Shown one piece after another: positions 1-12,330 of a stretch of DNA of 64,000 nucleotides. The notes under the pieces were generated by a model. The model was not told where the DNA came from and ran no database searches. It was given only the letters and a program-made list of their open reading frames with translations. Numbering within the stretch: position 1 is the first letter of the stretch; each line of letters starts with the position of its first letter. This stretch comes from Cercis canadensis (taxonomy: Eukaryota; Streptophyta; Magnoliopsida; Fabales; Fabaceae), in the NCBI GenBank assembly GCA_003255065.1, contig QAOA01004219.1:358726-422725 (forward strand). The letters are read 5' to 3'. The position numbers and the translations under genes are program-made.

Positions 1-74
1 CTGTGAAATTGACTTTTTTTGCTGTTTTTTCTTTTTGTCAATATTCTTGGCTTCCCAAATATTTTTATCTGCAG

Positions 75-1135
75 GTGTGGTATCCAGTGACATCTGCTAT
101 GGGCAAGCCATCTTTTGATGGTCCTGAGTGCATAAAGGAGGTGTGGCAGTTAAACTTTCCTTCGATATTATATATAGACTATCAGTTAAAAACATCTCAT
201 ATTAGACATCTCAAAAATGGCTCATAAGTCAACCTATTACTGCTTCAACAAGCCGCATAGTATTTTGGAACTAATCCTTTAATAGCTGTTGGATTACGGA
301 GATCTTAGTTACACTAGGTTCTTTGCCGTTCAGACAATTACCAGACATTGATCTCTTTTGTTCCTTGATGCATGAATTTGCTGAGAGGCAAAGTTTGGGA
401 GAGTAATTTTATGAACGCCGGTCACTCGAAAAGCTGTCAATAACAATGTTCAACTTAGGTTATGTTTGGTAGGGGAATTTGACGGGGGTATAATTTTTGC
501 ACATACAAAAGAAGTCTTTTGACGTAAAAAAAAATTTCTACAATCAACTTGAGGTGCCTCTAGGCATTAGGATTCTTGTACGTTAATCCTTCTTGTCATT
601 TGTTGCAAATCCATAATATGATATTTCTTTATATTTGAATATCACTTCTATGTATATTTATATTTGTCTACTTGTGATTAAAAATGGAATGTTGTCCCAA
701 ATTGATTCATAATATGGTATGGAAGACCTTCAACTATCATTATGGCATTTTTGGCAGATTCAATTGAAGACAGAAGGGAACACCTCAATCTCTAAGTTCT
801 TCTCAAGAAAGGGAGCTGAAAAAGAAGATTCAAAGCCAGAGAAGAAAATATCATGTCAAGGATCTGTCATGACCGAGCAGCCAAAAAGCCAGGATGAGGG
901 ACCCAAAACTGAGAAGGAGGATGATAATGACTTGAAATCTGGTGATTCTATTCGTTCTCATGAAGATGCATTCAAGCGCCAAATCAAGCGTGACTATGAG
1001 GATTTTTTGGGTGACACAAAGCCAGCTTTGGATAATACTGATCAGGTGAGCTCAAGTCCTGTGAAGAAAAAGGAAAAAGCAAAGACTACAGATGATAAAC
1101 AACCAACCTTGTTTTCGTACTTTGGGAGAAGATAA
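75..1135 (+). CDS. HMCES: HMCES/SRAP abasic-site processing protein, 3' end only
   Basis: Two exons are visible, 75-140 and 758-1135; the gene continues upstream of the window. An intron ends with ttttatctgcag at 74, and a second runs 141-757 from GTGTGG to ttttggcag. The first exon reads VWYPVTSAMGKPSFDGPECI, which matches the C-terminal part of the SRAP domain (HMCES/YedK family). That family makes a thiazolidine crosslink to abasic sites in single-stranded DNA through an N-terminal Cys that lies outside this window. The last exon encodes a charged, low-complexity tail with many Lys/Glu/Asp. It ends in QPTLFSYF, which fits the PCNA-binding PIP box (Q-x-x-hydrophobic-x-x-aromatic-aromatic), five residues or fewer from the stop at 1133. 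A second, weaker PIP-like stretch, TSISKFFSRK, opens this exon. Family assignment is confident from the SRAP remnant plus tail; the PIP role is inferred. Confidence 0.8.
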
Positions 1136-2710
1136 TCTGCTATGCTTGTGGTAGAGATTACTATGTTAGTTCTGTATGAGTGTAAATTAGTAGTGACATT
1201 ATGTTTTGGCTGGTGGATGTGCTTAACAGAACAAATTTTGGTTGTAGAAAGCATCCTATGGTTACAATCTTTGATCTTTTAGGAAGCTAGTGTGTCTCTA
1301 GCCCATCATTAATGGTCAAGAGTTGAGTATGAGAGTGGCCTTGCGTTCTATTTTCTTCTCCCCATTTTGTGGCCTCCCTTTGTGTAACAGATGGGAAATT
1401 CTTGGGTGAGCATGTGCACGACTTAACTTGTGCACTAAGCAAAGAGAATGCTCTGCTCTGTTGCACCATTTGCACAGCTTCCTATTAGTTTGGTGCACAA
1501 TTGACAACTGAAGTGATGCATTATGTTCACTTGCATATCCAAAATTACCTTTTTTTTTTTTTTTTTTTTTTTTNTTTACTTGTCTCCTTAAAACAAAATG
1601 AAAATGCTAAAAAAAAAAAAAACAAAGGAAATTTGATATCCTCCCTTGAATAATGCACGTGAGATGCGTTGTGAAGATTAGTTATGGTTATGGTTAACCA
1701 ATAGAACTGTGGAACCTGTTGTAATGGCACATTCGTAAATTAAGAGTTTGAACAATTTGATTTTATTTTGGGTTTAAATTTGTTTTAGGTTTTGATAATT
1801 TGGGTAAATTTCAAATAGGTCCTTACAATATTACTATATTAACTTAAAAGAAAGTCATTTACTTACAACTAAGACTATTTATAGATATTATATTCGTGTT
1901 TNTTTTTCATTTTTGTTACTTTTTTTTTTGTCTTTTTTCACGAGTCTTTTATCTCTTATGTTTTAACTGATCGTGCATTGCATGGGTATGCAACTAATTT
2001 TTTCATTGAATGGAGTCTTTATGCTTTTAATTTGTTGTAATCAAGTCATTGTCATTAATCTTGGTGAGTTAGAAGTTGACATGACTAAGAGAACTGGTAG
2101 CAAAAACACGACTTGCACGTGATGAAGTGAAACCCACCCAATAGAAAGGACTTAATTACATCAAATTGAAAGTGTAGAGCCCTTATTGAAAACAAACTCA
2201 AACTATTTACAATATATTTAAGCATTTTCTAAAAGTAAAAAAAATAAATTCTTTAATCTTAAAACCCTAAATATTTAACCCTTAGAACTTAAATTATTGG
2301 GGTTTTGCTGATAATTCTACCAAAAAATATTTTCATAAATATGTTTTACAAATAAAGTAAACTATATTTATATAATAAGGGTAAGTATCACGGTTGTGGC
2401 TTAAAATTATTTTTGTTATTATACCATCTAAGATAGCTGTCCTATTCCCCTCAACCAACATTAAAATGAAAAAAAAAAGGNGAAAACTAAAAAAAAAAGA
2501 ATATAACAAAAAAAAATACACTAATCAAATTATTCATTGAATTATTACAGCATTTTACAAATAAAAAAAGAAAAGAAAATGTATCAAAGCCTTCCCTCTA
2601 AAAAACAGCACAACACTTTGGGGCTGAAGAACTTTGAAAAGAAAGAAACTTAAAGCTGTACTGAAGGACGCAATATCTGGGTTTTCCTTTGGTTGTGAGA
2701 AGAGAAGAGA
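1136..2710. other. Intergenic stretch after the HMCES gene
   Basis: Contains the 3' untranslated region of the upstream gene and AT-rich sequence. A T-run with an embedded N lies at 1551-1574; further single Ns lie at 1902 and 2481. No coding exon or RNA gene was recognised. Confidence 0.5.
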
Positions 2711-3001
2711 TCAACAAAGGGGAAATAGTTGGGGACGCAAAAAGGGTAGTGACCAACAATAAGCCTCTATCCACCGTCCACTTGGCGCAATCTCCATAAT
2801 AATCTTCTTCAACATCCGAAGAGGACCCATAACTCCCCATTGCACCACTGGCCGTGATCCAAGGCAGAACCCTCGCCGCCTATTCCCCAGCCGTATAGGG
2901 CTGCCTCTCCGCCGCCGGAGACGCCGCCGTGGACGACACCACCCAACCAACAATGTAGAGTTTGGAAACATTGATATGCTTATACCACTCCTCTTGAGCA
3001 T
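2711..3001 (-). CDS. Small basic protein of 96 residues, function unknown
   Basis: Single-exon frame from ATG at 3001 to TGA at 2711. The protein has an Arg-rich centre (PRRRLRRRRG, about residues 24-33), a stretch RRGFCLGSRPVVQWGVMGPL, then RMLKKIIMEIAPSGR, and ends in SLPFLRPQLFPLC. From memory, the second half resembles a small uncharacterised plant protein family with the RRGF..GSRPVVQWG and LRPQLFPLC signatures, but this was not checked by search. The local GC content is higher than the flanks, which supports coding. A TATA box lies about 70 bases upstream. The overlapping frame at 2598-2840 has no recognisable features and is treated as a shadow. Confidence 0.55.
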   Translation of the reverse strand: MLKRSGISISMFPNSTLLVGWCRPRRRLRRRRGSPIRLGNRRRGFCLGSRPVVQWGVMGPLRMLKKIIMEIAPSGRWIEAYCWSLPFLRPQLFPLC

Positions 3002-3070
3002 TCTATTCTAGCTAGGAGGTGCCTTTGGTTTTCTTAGCTACTTGCTTTCTGCAGCATGATAGTTAAATTC

Positions 3071-3077
3071 TTATATA
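3071..3077 (-). promoter_or_regulatory. Candidate TATA box of the small basic protein gene
   Basis: Reads TATATAA on the minus strand, about 70 bases before the ATG at 3001. The position suits a plant core promoter with a short 5' leader. Confidence 0.45.
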
Positions 3078-3429
3078 GTATGTGAAAAAGAAAGGTTGTT
3101 GATCATCATCATCATGATCATAATGGCAGCAATTATAACTATCCTAATGCTTTAGGAATAATTCTAGTGTGCACTAAAGTAATGCATGAAACAAGCTTTT
3201 TTTTATTCACCTTTGCTAGTTTAGGGTTGTGGTAGTCATCATTAAGAGGAGTAGGCTTGAGATCATAGGATATGAGTTTAGAGCCAAAAGATATCAAAGT
3301 GCCCCACTCATAGCTTTTGTAGGGGAGATTCAATGGTATAGTGAAATATTATTACTACTTGTCTCATGTTTCACTACAAAAGTGTCAATTATTTGTGGCA
3401 ATAACTAATAAATTGCTATAAATATTAAA

Positions 3430-3835
3430 ATAAAAAGTGTAGTCACTGTCTATTTTTTATTTTTTTAAGCAAGAGATAGGGAATTATCATTGAATATATG
3501 TACGTTGGAGGGGAGCGCACTTTACATTTACACTCCTATTTCAATAATTGATTGTTGCGTTTGAGGGAAAATCTTCAATCACTACAAGAAAATAGTGATT
3601 TTCTCATGAAATTTCTCACGAATAAAAAATCTGTGAGAACTTGTCACGGAAAGCACGAGGTTTTCTCATGGAAAAAGAAATTCTAAAAATTTCTCACTGA
3701 CAAAAAAGTGTAGTTACTCTTTATTTTAATTTTTAAACAAGAGATAAGAAATTATCATTGAATATAAGTATGTTGGAGGGGAGCGCCCTATTACATTTAC
3801 ACTCCTCTTTCAATGAGTGATCTTGAGGGAGAATC
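3430..3835. repeat. Diverged local direct duplication, about 140 bp per copy
   Basis: Copies at about 3430-3575 and 3700-3835 share GTGTAGT..CT, CAAGAGATA.G.AATTATC, GTTGGAGGGGAGCGC and TTACATTTACACTCCT. The 125 bp between them starts near CACTACAAGAAAATAGTGA and carries several TTTCTCA-type words. This may be part of one non-autonomous element. Confidence 0.5.
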
Positions 3836-3877
3836 TTTAATTTCAATCTCAATCTCAAATAATACATAACTGAGTAG

Positions 3878-3878
<1 letters not shown>

Positions 3879-3908
<30 letters not shown>
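3879..3908. repeat. TA dinucleotide microsatellite
   Basis: About 15 uninterrupted TA units. Confidence 0.9.
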
Positions 3909-3909
<1 letters not shown>

Positions 3910-6900
3910 TACTACTACGTAAAGACTCTAGACTTATTAACTTATTTTTATCATTATTTCAAAATTTTAAAACATAGAACACTAATATAAACAACTAAAA
4001 CTTTTGGAATATTAAAACTGATACAATTATAACTTCTGATAACCTACACTCATAAAATTTTAAAAGACTCTTAGGAAATTCAAATTAAATTTATATTTTC
4101 AGCGAATTTAAGTACCAAGTACAAGAATCACAAGAAGATAACCTAAGTACAAAGGTCATCATAGCCAAAAGCACACCCAAAACTGAGTGGACAGAGAAAC
4201 AAAACCAGGAAGCAGATTAAAGTCCTAAAGTCTTCCAGAATTCTCGATATGCTTTGGATGTAATTTATTATTTCTAGCCGAAAACAAAGTCATTTTTATG
4301 AACCTAAAGACGCCATAGTATAACATCTGAATAACTTTTTATGATATTATATTTTACGACACAATCTTTTCTGATAATTTCCTTTACTTTTAGTCATTAT
4401 TTGTAGATTTCTATGACAAAAACATTGCCATAAAAATTTCAATCCATTATGGTCATGAATCATGATAAACAAGTGTGCCTGCTCCTCCATATGGAAACTT
4501 GAGGTAGCCCCAAATATTAAACTTCTTTTGTGGAGATGTTTGCATAACAGTGGTTTGAGCAGCTTAGATATCCACTTGGGTGGACAGAAATAATTATGTT
4601 TTTAACCGAAAAGTCTTGGTCCCCGACAGAAACTGCTTCCAAAGCATATGAAGATTGGCAGGAACAGTGAAGAACAATAGGTTAGGATGAGGGTTATACT
4701 ACACTTCCTTAATTAGGTGGGATTTAATGAAATTTACAGTATGATTTTAATATTATTACAAAGATCTAAAAAAATTAAGTCAGTTAGTATGTGTTAGAAT
4801 ATACAGTTTCTTATAAAATATAAGAACGACATAATATAAGAAAACATGCTAGAAAGTAAATTTTAAAAAATTATTTTCTGGCACGTTTTTTTATATCGTA
4901 TCATTTTTGTATTTTATAAAAAATTATATATTCCGATATATACTAAGTGACTCAAATTTTTTAAGATCTTTATAATGACACTCAAATTATTAAGTGGATC
5001 TCACCCAAACATACTCAACTGAAAGGAGTGTAGTATAATGCTCACCTAAGACAATAATTTGTTGATGCTAGTTTTCTTTTTCTGAAAACTCCCTTTCTTT
5101 TCACTCTCATTTGAGTGTGATGTTCGCCATATAGGTCCTTGCACTTGGGTTATGTCATTGTGACTTGTGTACTTGATACTTATCTTCACTGATAAATCTT
5201 TATAATAAGGTTAAATTTATTAGATAAATCTCACTCAAATTTATCCAACTAAATTGAAGTAGTGTTAACCCTAAAAATTTCTAATGTAAAATAGCAATTA
5301 GATAACATAATTGGGCCTTCCTTTGGGCCCATTTAGACCTTAAAAGGTTTGCCAAGGCCCAATTCATTGGGTTGAATTTTCGAGCGTGGTTATCTCAACA
5401 CGTTAGGCGGTTTTGGTTGAAAACCTACCGTTACCTTATTGTGCATGGGATTGGCGCCAAACAAAGAAACAAAATAAATAAATAAATAACCACCACAGCA
5501 AGCAACAGCACTCGTCAATCTAACCTTGACTTTGAGTCTCGACTAGGCCTTTAATTTGGGGCTATGATAGGATCCACAACCTAAATTTAGTAGCATAATC
5601 TTGAAAAGTTGAGTCATTCGATATAAATTAAATTTTAAAATAATTATAAATATAAATTTAATAACATAATCTTAAAAAATTGAATCATTTAATATGAATT
5701 AAAATTTAAAATAATTAACAAAATTTAAAATTTTATATACTCTCCTATTCTTTTCCTAGAGTATAATACTTCTATATAACCAAATTATCCATAAATTCAA
5801 ATTGTTTATATAAGTTCCTTGCAAGTGCATCTCACTCTTAAATTCCTTAGGTGTCTAACATACTCGTAAACTTTCCAAGATACTCCTAACATTATGTTGT
5901 TACTCATTTTATGCATATGGTTATTTTGCGTAAAGCTTGTGATGATTGCATTCAATCTCACCGCCTTGCCTTTGAGTTGACAAAATTGTTTTTCTTGCCG
6001 GCAGAAGAAAAACTTAGACTAGACAAAAGGAACTTCACATGTCAATTCTTACTTTTTCCAAATTTTTTTTGACTTTTGGCTCTAGATTATTTCTGGCCAC
6101 GTGTTTTAAGTTTTTGTCACTAGATAAACAATGTTGATTCAATTCTATATGAAAAACTAGAATCAAACCCGAGACAACTTATAAGGAAAATTCCTAGACT
6201 GAAGACATCATCTTTGAAACATTCTTAAACCAATTATCATGTCTGCAAATTCATGTTCTTCATGTAATAAGGTTTGATTTTCGCATAAAAATAGTGAATG
6301 ACTTGAATTAAACTACTAAGTAATCTGCAATTCTGCATATAATGTATACGATCTCTAGAATTATTTAAGACTTGACAGAAAGTGTTTTGTTGTGAATTGT
6401 GATATGATTTTCTGCATACAATGCATACATGCAAATTTCAATCTCTTCAATGGCAGAAGAAAAGGCAAAAGTACAACCCAGATTAGACAGATGAAAAAGG
6501 AGGTAGTGATGAAGTGAAACTAAATATGGAAAAGAAAGATTTCACCATATCTCATATCGGCTGGTGCCATGATATATCCCATATCTGACATGAATTTTTT
6601 TATACAGTTTTAATTATATATTGATATAGTTTATACAATTTAAATTTTATTAAATTTTTTAAAATAAAATATAAATTATATTAACTGTAATAAATTAATA
6701 TAATATAAAACCAAAATTATATTTTAAGAAAAACAAAAAATGTGACTTACATAGTAGTCATATCTATAAAGAAGATTCAGTTCACTGTGCCAAAACAGTG
6801 AAAATCAGTGAGAAAGAATAAATGTACCAAACCATGTCAACTATTAATTACTAGTCTTCATGCAATGTCACGAGCCAACCATTGTTACTCTTCCAAAATA

Positions 6901-6981
6901 AACCTCCAACTAAGACCCTTCACCAACTCCACCCCCCTAAAACAGCTAACATACCCATATGTAGTAGTAGTTGATTAGTAG

Positions 6982-8123
6982 CTAGGCATTCTCAGTGACA
7001 TTATTGGTGGTGCTTGTGGTTGTGGAGCTCTGGTTCTGGTTCTGCTTGCTTGAAGCATCTTTGCAGACTGTGGCTGGGTATTTTATGGCATTCAGTTCAA
7101 CTTTCCTCAGAGCAGCTTTGCCAAGGTCAATACCACAGATGTCAGAGAGCCTCACAAGGTAAAGCAAGACATCTGAAAGTTCTTCACCAAGATGAACTTT
7201 TTCCTCTTCTTTCCAATCTGGAAGACCCTTTGGAACCTCACCTTTCCACTGGAAAATCTCAGAGAGTTCTCCCACTTCACCCACCTATAGAATCAACAAA
7301 TAAAAAAAGAAAATTTGTAATACCCAAATTCCATAGCAGCATGTGGAGAAATAATAACATGATTTTAGCCCATTTTTCCATCTTTGGTGTAGAGTTTATT
7401 TAAAGCAAAAAATGATGCACCAAAAGAAAGTAGAAGGTTTAAAAATTTGTGGGTTCCAAATTTCAAGGGTTTCTATGATGACAACGAAAAGGAATCTCCT
7501 TGCAAAGTAGACTTTTGACTGAGGTTTGTCAACAGTCAAATTCACACCTTGGCCAAGCTTTGGGATTTAATAAAGCTTAAAATACTGTATATTGAATTCT
7601 TAGTCTAAGACATAAAAAAGGAGCCAACTTGCAAGGAAACATCCAACCCAGGAGCCTAAATACAACAGGAGCCATAAAAGCTTAAAAAAATAATACAACA
7701 TCTCTGTTAATCCCACTAAAGCCAGAAGAGTATCAGTTTTGTAAATCTACAAAAACCTATAAACAAAGTAGGAAGAAATTAAAATAATAATAAAGTGATT
7801 CTACTCTCTTGAGTCATTCCCTTCATTCATGGATCACAACAGAGAGAACACATCACCAGAAACCAGCCATAAACAGAAAAAAAAAAAACCCAAATGGGTA
7901 TCTCTCACAAGTCACAAGCCATTAAACAAACAAATAATGTACATAAAAGGTGCAACTAGAACAAGCTATCCCTTTTCTGGGTTCTGAGAAATTTACATAC
8001 CAGAGCCAAAAGGAGGTTCCTTGGGCTATGAAATCTCTCCCAATCCCTCTCCTTTGCAAACCCAGCCATTTTCTGCTTAAGCTGATCAAGGGTAACAAGC
8101 CCTGAATCTGGAATACCAGTCAT
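6982..8123 (-). CDS. MazG-fold nucleotide pyrophosphatase, dCTPase/DCTPP1-like
   Basis: Two exons, 8001-8123 and 6982-7284, are separated by a 716-bp intron (CTG|GTATGT donor, CTATAG|GTG acceptor, phase 0). The predicted product has 141 residues. The all-alpha NTP pyrophosphatase signature is clear. LALVGEVGELSEIFQWKG spans the exon junction and gives the first metal-binding ExxE; HLGEELSDVLLYLVRLSD gives the second, ExxD. This family hydrolyses dCTP and modified dCTPs to the monophosphate and pyrophosphate and cleans the nucleotide pool. The N terminus (MTGIPDSGLVTLDQLKQKM) has no obvious targeting peptide, so a cytosolic or nuclear site is likely. The C-terminal 25 residues are Ser/Thr/Asn/Gln-rich and probably disordered. 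Length fits plant and animal DCTPP1-like proteins. The start is the first in-frame ATG after a purine-rich leader. Confidence 0.88.
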
Positions 8124-11060
8124 CTTGTGAGAAAATTTTCAGAGTGAAAAAGAGAGACCCAGAAAGGAAAAAGAAGAGATTGAAATTGGAGAAAACAGAG
8201 AGAAAAAATGAGAATGAAAGGCTCAGACTTTGGACCCAAAGGCAAGGCGGTGAAGCATTTTTCTTGGAAATAATCATAGGGTTTATATAAAAAGAGTGAG
8301 AAAATGGAAAGGGTAAGGGTTGTGTTCCGTGCTGCTTATGCACAGTCGTTTTCAAAAAATTGAAAGTGATTGAATGCGCGTCTTTGGTTTTGTGTTATGT
8401 TGTGTAAAGATGATGAAATCCGTGGATGGGCCCACTATCTTGGGAACCAAGGGTTACCGGGTATTCTCGGTTTTCGATGACCGCAGGTGAGGTGAAACGT
8501 CCGTTACTTCCAATGTGTAGTGCACGTGTCAGTGAGTGAAAACCTTCGGCTTGATTGTTGCTGAGTGTTGTGTCCCAGTCGACACCGTAACCTGTTTCTT
8601 CTGGACTTTTCATTGGTTCATGTGTTTAAGATAGTGAAAATGGTAAACGTAATTGCTTACAAAAAGTACTAGAAATAGTAGCTCATTAATTACAAAATGA
8701 ATATAATTTTGCATTTAATGAAAGTTAATGTACTACAGGTTGCGTTACAGTGAATTGTGAAACTGCAAATCTTATCTTATTTAATAGGGTGATTCTATTA
8801 TATAAATATGTGATCTTTTTTAAAAAAAAATAGAAGTTTGATGTAAAAAATAATTAATTTTAATTATTAACAAATAAACGATTAAAATTAAATTTTGATT
8901 AATAGTATTATGTAAAGAGGAATCATATATTTTCATAATATTTAAGAAAGATCTTATTGAATAAGTTTATTTTTCCTAAAAAAATATAAAGTTATTTTAG
9001 TTATATAATATATTTGTATTAAATAAGATGTAGAATTATGATTGTAGAAATAAAAATAACTCAATTAGAAAGGGTTGGTAAGAGAATTTTTGTTTTGTTT
9101 TGTTTTGTTTTTGAGTGAAGGCTACACATAAGATAATAAAAGGGTAGTTCATCTTTTTCAAAATCCTATCTAATGGCTCATTGACCCAATATTACATTTA
9201 ACAAACTTATTTATGTATTTATTATATTTTTAAAATTATTTAACTAAATATTATATTTTAAAAAAAAATTGTTAGCGTAGATCCCAATGAACACGCCCTA
9301 ATACGTTCAATATCCAATAGGAACACGTTACTTAAAATCTGACATGTCCAGTTGTATCCCTTTTTTCTTTTTCCCTTTTATATTCTCTCTCTTAGTCCCT
9401 TTCATCTTATCTTTTTTTCATCTTCTTCACTCTCTACCTTTCACTTCACTCTTTCCGTACCTTCATATGTTTCTTGTTATTGATGCGGTCACATGGACAC
9501 GTCAAATACTATGTCGCATGTCCCCGCTATGTCAATTTTTTTAAAAAAAATTATAATATTTAAATAAATAATTTTTAAAAATATAATAATTAAGTAAATA
9601 AGTTTGTAAATTATAATATTAAGATCAAAGTGTCCCTATCTAATGTTTAACTATTGGCTGTCATCTTGAAGGCAGAATTACCATATTTTGATAATGTAGT
9701 AATAATAATTGTAACATGATAATGATGTAGCATCACCATAAGTCAATAACATGTCATTGCCACATCATTTTCACACCGTTACCATATGGTCCATATCATT
9801 TATATTAGTGACGTCATTATAATTTTGCCACATTCGTAAAATATTTTAATGATAAACTAAATTACTTTCATTTCAAAATTATGGAGATAATATTACTACA
9901 ATTGAAAATTAGAGAGATCAAATTAAAACTTAACTCCATTGATTTGTTTTAGTGATAAGAATGCAATAAGTTCATCTAAATTAGCCAATATTTAAATCTT
10001 GGAGCTAGCACTCAATATATTTTTTTTTTCTAAATACACTAGACCGATATAGAGAGTGTATCTTTTTAAAATTGTCCTAGAAGATACTAAATCTCAGTGC
10101 GCAAAAATTAATCTAAAAATATATCCTTGCCGTTAAAACCAAAAAAAAAACATTAAAACTTCTTAATAAGTAGAAGAACAAAACCAAATTTATTTTCTGT
10201 TTCCCATAAAGATAAGATAAGAAGTTAGTTGATTAACAAAGCCACCACTTTGGAGGAATTAAAAGATAGAGATGTTGGAAGAGAGATTGGTGGATATGGT
10301 TGGGTTCAAGCTTGAAAAATAATCCACTAACAAAAACATAGGAATACTAAATAGTTACGTAGTAAAGTGTCCGATTATCCTTATCGGTTACATAATCTCA
10401 AAACATTCACAGAGCAACAAAACACTCTTTAATTGGTCCCTAAGTAATTTGGTATAATTAATTTGAAGCAAGAGTTGTTTCTAATCTTCTTTTGAAGTTT
10501 TGTTTTATCTCTTGCCGCCATTTCTTCTTTATTATTGTTGTTGTCACTATTTAGCTTGACATCTCTCCTTCAAAACCTTTATAATTATATGCCACTCGGA
10601 AGGCACACAGAAGGAAATCATCTCTGCATATACATACAACTCGTATTGTGGAAGTTATGGATTGGTTAGCTTCAAGTTCTCCATTGTAATGCATGGAAAA
10701 TAGTATATGATAATTTATCTTTGAATTAATCAGTCTTTGAGGATATATATCATGCTTACGATTTCAGGTTTAAATATAAAACTCGTAAATCTTAATAACG
10801 ATTTTAGTATCATTCAATTAGAAGTTGTCTAATTATTTCATACCCATGATTAGTAAGAAATGCAATCTCTTTGAGTTTAGTACTATATGGATAGGAGATG
10901 GTATAGGGGAGAAGTTATTCCAAATAAAGTTATTTTTTTTAAAAAAAAATTACATTGGCCTTGAAATTTAGAAACCTGCACCTCTTTTAGTTTGAAATTA
11001 TACAAAAGCCTCTCATCTATTAATGAAAGCAGTAACTTGAAACCATGAACTGTAAACTAT

Positions 11061-11079
11061 AGAGAGAGAGAGAGAGAGA
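11061..11079. repeat. GA microsatellite
   Basis: About nine AG units. Confidence 0.85.
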
Positions 11080-11754
11080 AAATGCAACTCCATGCATGTC
11101 ATTCTCCATCAAAGAGGATTTAAAATTTGGGAATAAATTTCACATAAAGTTAAAATTGTTAGTATTTCTACTAATAGGAGAAGGCCATTGTATACTTTTA
11201 AACTATAGAGGTGTAAATATCCATATCAAACTTCAAAGAAGTTTAATGTAATTTAGTTTTTTTATTAAATTTAATTTTGAACAATACTGTCTTTTCAATC
11301 TTGAACATATATATACACCAAATATTGAAAATTTCAAAAATATAGAGTTTCTTCTTTCCAGATCTCAATTTTCAGTTTTGAGTTTTCAAGCCTTTAGCGT
11401 TGATGTTCTGTTTCATCAAACATATCTGAAATGAAGATACGAATCTTGAAAATATAAGATAAATAATAAACCAGTTGGCCAGATCATAAGAAAGGAGATT
11501 AATTATTGAATGAATATGGCGCACTCTAAAAGCTAATACAACTTGTTTAAATTAGATTAGTGGTAGAATCTCGGTTTCTATTATAAAACATAATCATAAG
11601 ATTGATCACTAGATTTTATTGCCAAAACTTATTTGATGAGACATCACTAAAAATATTATATTAAGAGTTAGATACAAAAATACTAATTGAAGATGTAGGA
11701 GGTTCCACACATATTCCTTTTTGTTTTTTGTTTTTTGGACAGATTTTAATGTCT

Positions 11755-12137
11755 TCTTCTCCTCCCCTAGCTTCCTCCTGGAGTTCCTTAGAGAAAATGA
11801 AGTTGTGTACACTTTTTTTTTTTTTTTTTTTNTTTTTTTTTTTTTTTTTGTCTAGAATATTTAAATTACAATGTATATGTACATATCTTTTTCAAGAAAC
11901 TCTTATATAAAAAAGCACAAACATTTAAGTTACCAATAACACCACAACCAACAAGAGCAGGCACATCAGGATTTGATCTTGAATCCTAAGAGCCTCTCCA
12001 AGCCTTAAAGGCTAGGTACATGACCATTTGAACTATTGCTCGGGGTCTTGTGTAGCATTTGTTAGAGAGTGATCTCTTAGTTTTCATTTTGTTTTGAGGG
12101 CTTGTTATATTACTCCATTGTCTTAAAAAAAAAGATA
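11755..12137. mobile_element. Probable retroposon insertion between 14-bp direct repeats
   Basis: AGATTTTAATGTCT occurs at 11741-11754 and again, perfectly, at 12138-12151. The second copy is preceded by an A-rich tail (CTTAAAAAAAAAGATA). A 14-bp target duplication plus an A tail is the mark of LINE-driven retroposition, on the plus strand here. The interval also contains a minus-strand SINE-like copy and a long T-run with an N, so it may be nested. No coding capacity. Confidence 0.45.
11925..12050 (-). mobile_element. tRNA-derived SINE-like repeat, copy 1
   Basis: On the minus strand it reads CAAGACCCCGAGCAATAG, then TTCAAATGGTCATGTACC (A-box-like), and about 50 bases later GGATTCAAGATCAAATCC (B-box-like), then TGCCTGCTCTTG and GTTGTGGTGTTATTGG. 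Two related copies lie at 12190-12330 and 17182-17340. Spacing of the two boxes fits an RNA polymerase III promoter of tRNA ancestry. Confidence 0.5.
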
Positions 12138-12189
12138 AGATTTTAATGTCTCCATATTGTAATAATTACAAAAACAAAATGTGCATATC

Positions 12190-12330
12190 AAGTTTTATTT
12201 TCAAGACCCCGAGTAATAAGTCAAATGATAATGTACCTAACCTTTAAGATTAGATAGATCCTTAAGACTCGAGATCAAATATGGGCATGTTTGCTTCTTG
12301 GTGGTTATGGTGTCATTTTAGTGATATTAT
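12190..12330 (+). mobile_element. tRNA-derived SINE-like repeat, copy 2
   Basis: Plus-strand diverged copy of the same family: CAAGACCCCGAGTAATAAG, TCAAATGATAATGTACCTAA, then GAGATCAAATATGGGCATG and GGTGGTTATGGTGTCATT. It faces copy 1 about 140 bp away, so the two form an inverted pair. Confidence 0.45.

Larger units (their letters stand above)
3002..6981. other. Intergenic, AT-rich, with repeat debris
   Basis: No coding exon recognised. It holds the local duplication at 3430-3835, a TA microsatellite at 3879-3908, and scattered AT-rich low-complexity sequence. CACTACAAGAAAA at 3588-3600 resembles a CACTA-transposon end, but no partner end was found. Confidence 0.45.

Noticed and set aside
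2598-2840. 80-residue minus-strand frame overlapping the small basic protein gene
   Set aside because: No recognisable motif; the other frame has better composition and likely homology.
3588-3600. CACTACAAGAAAA as the end of a CACTA transposon
   Set aside because: No inverted partner end or 3-bp target duplication found within the neighbourhood.
6982-7403. Plus-strand frame across the dCTPase exon
   Set aside because: Antisense shadow of the MazG-domain exon.
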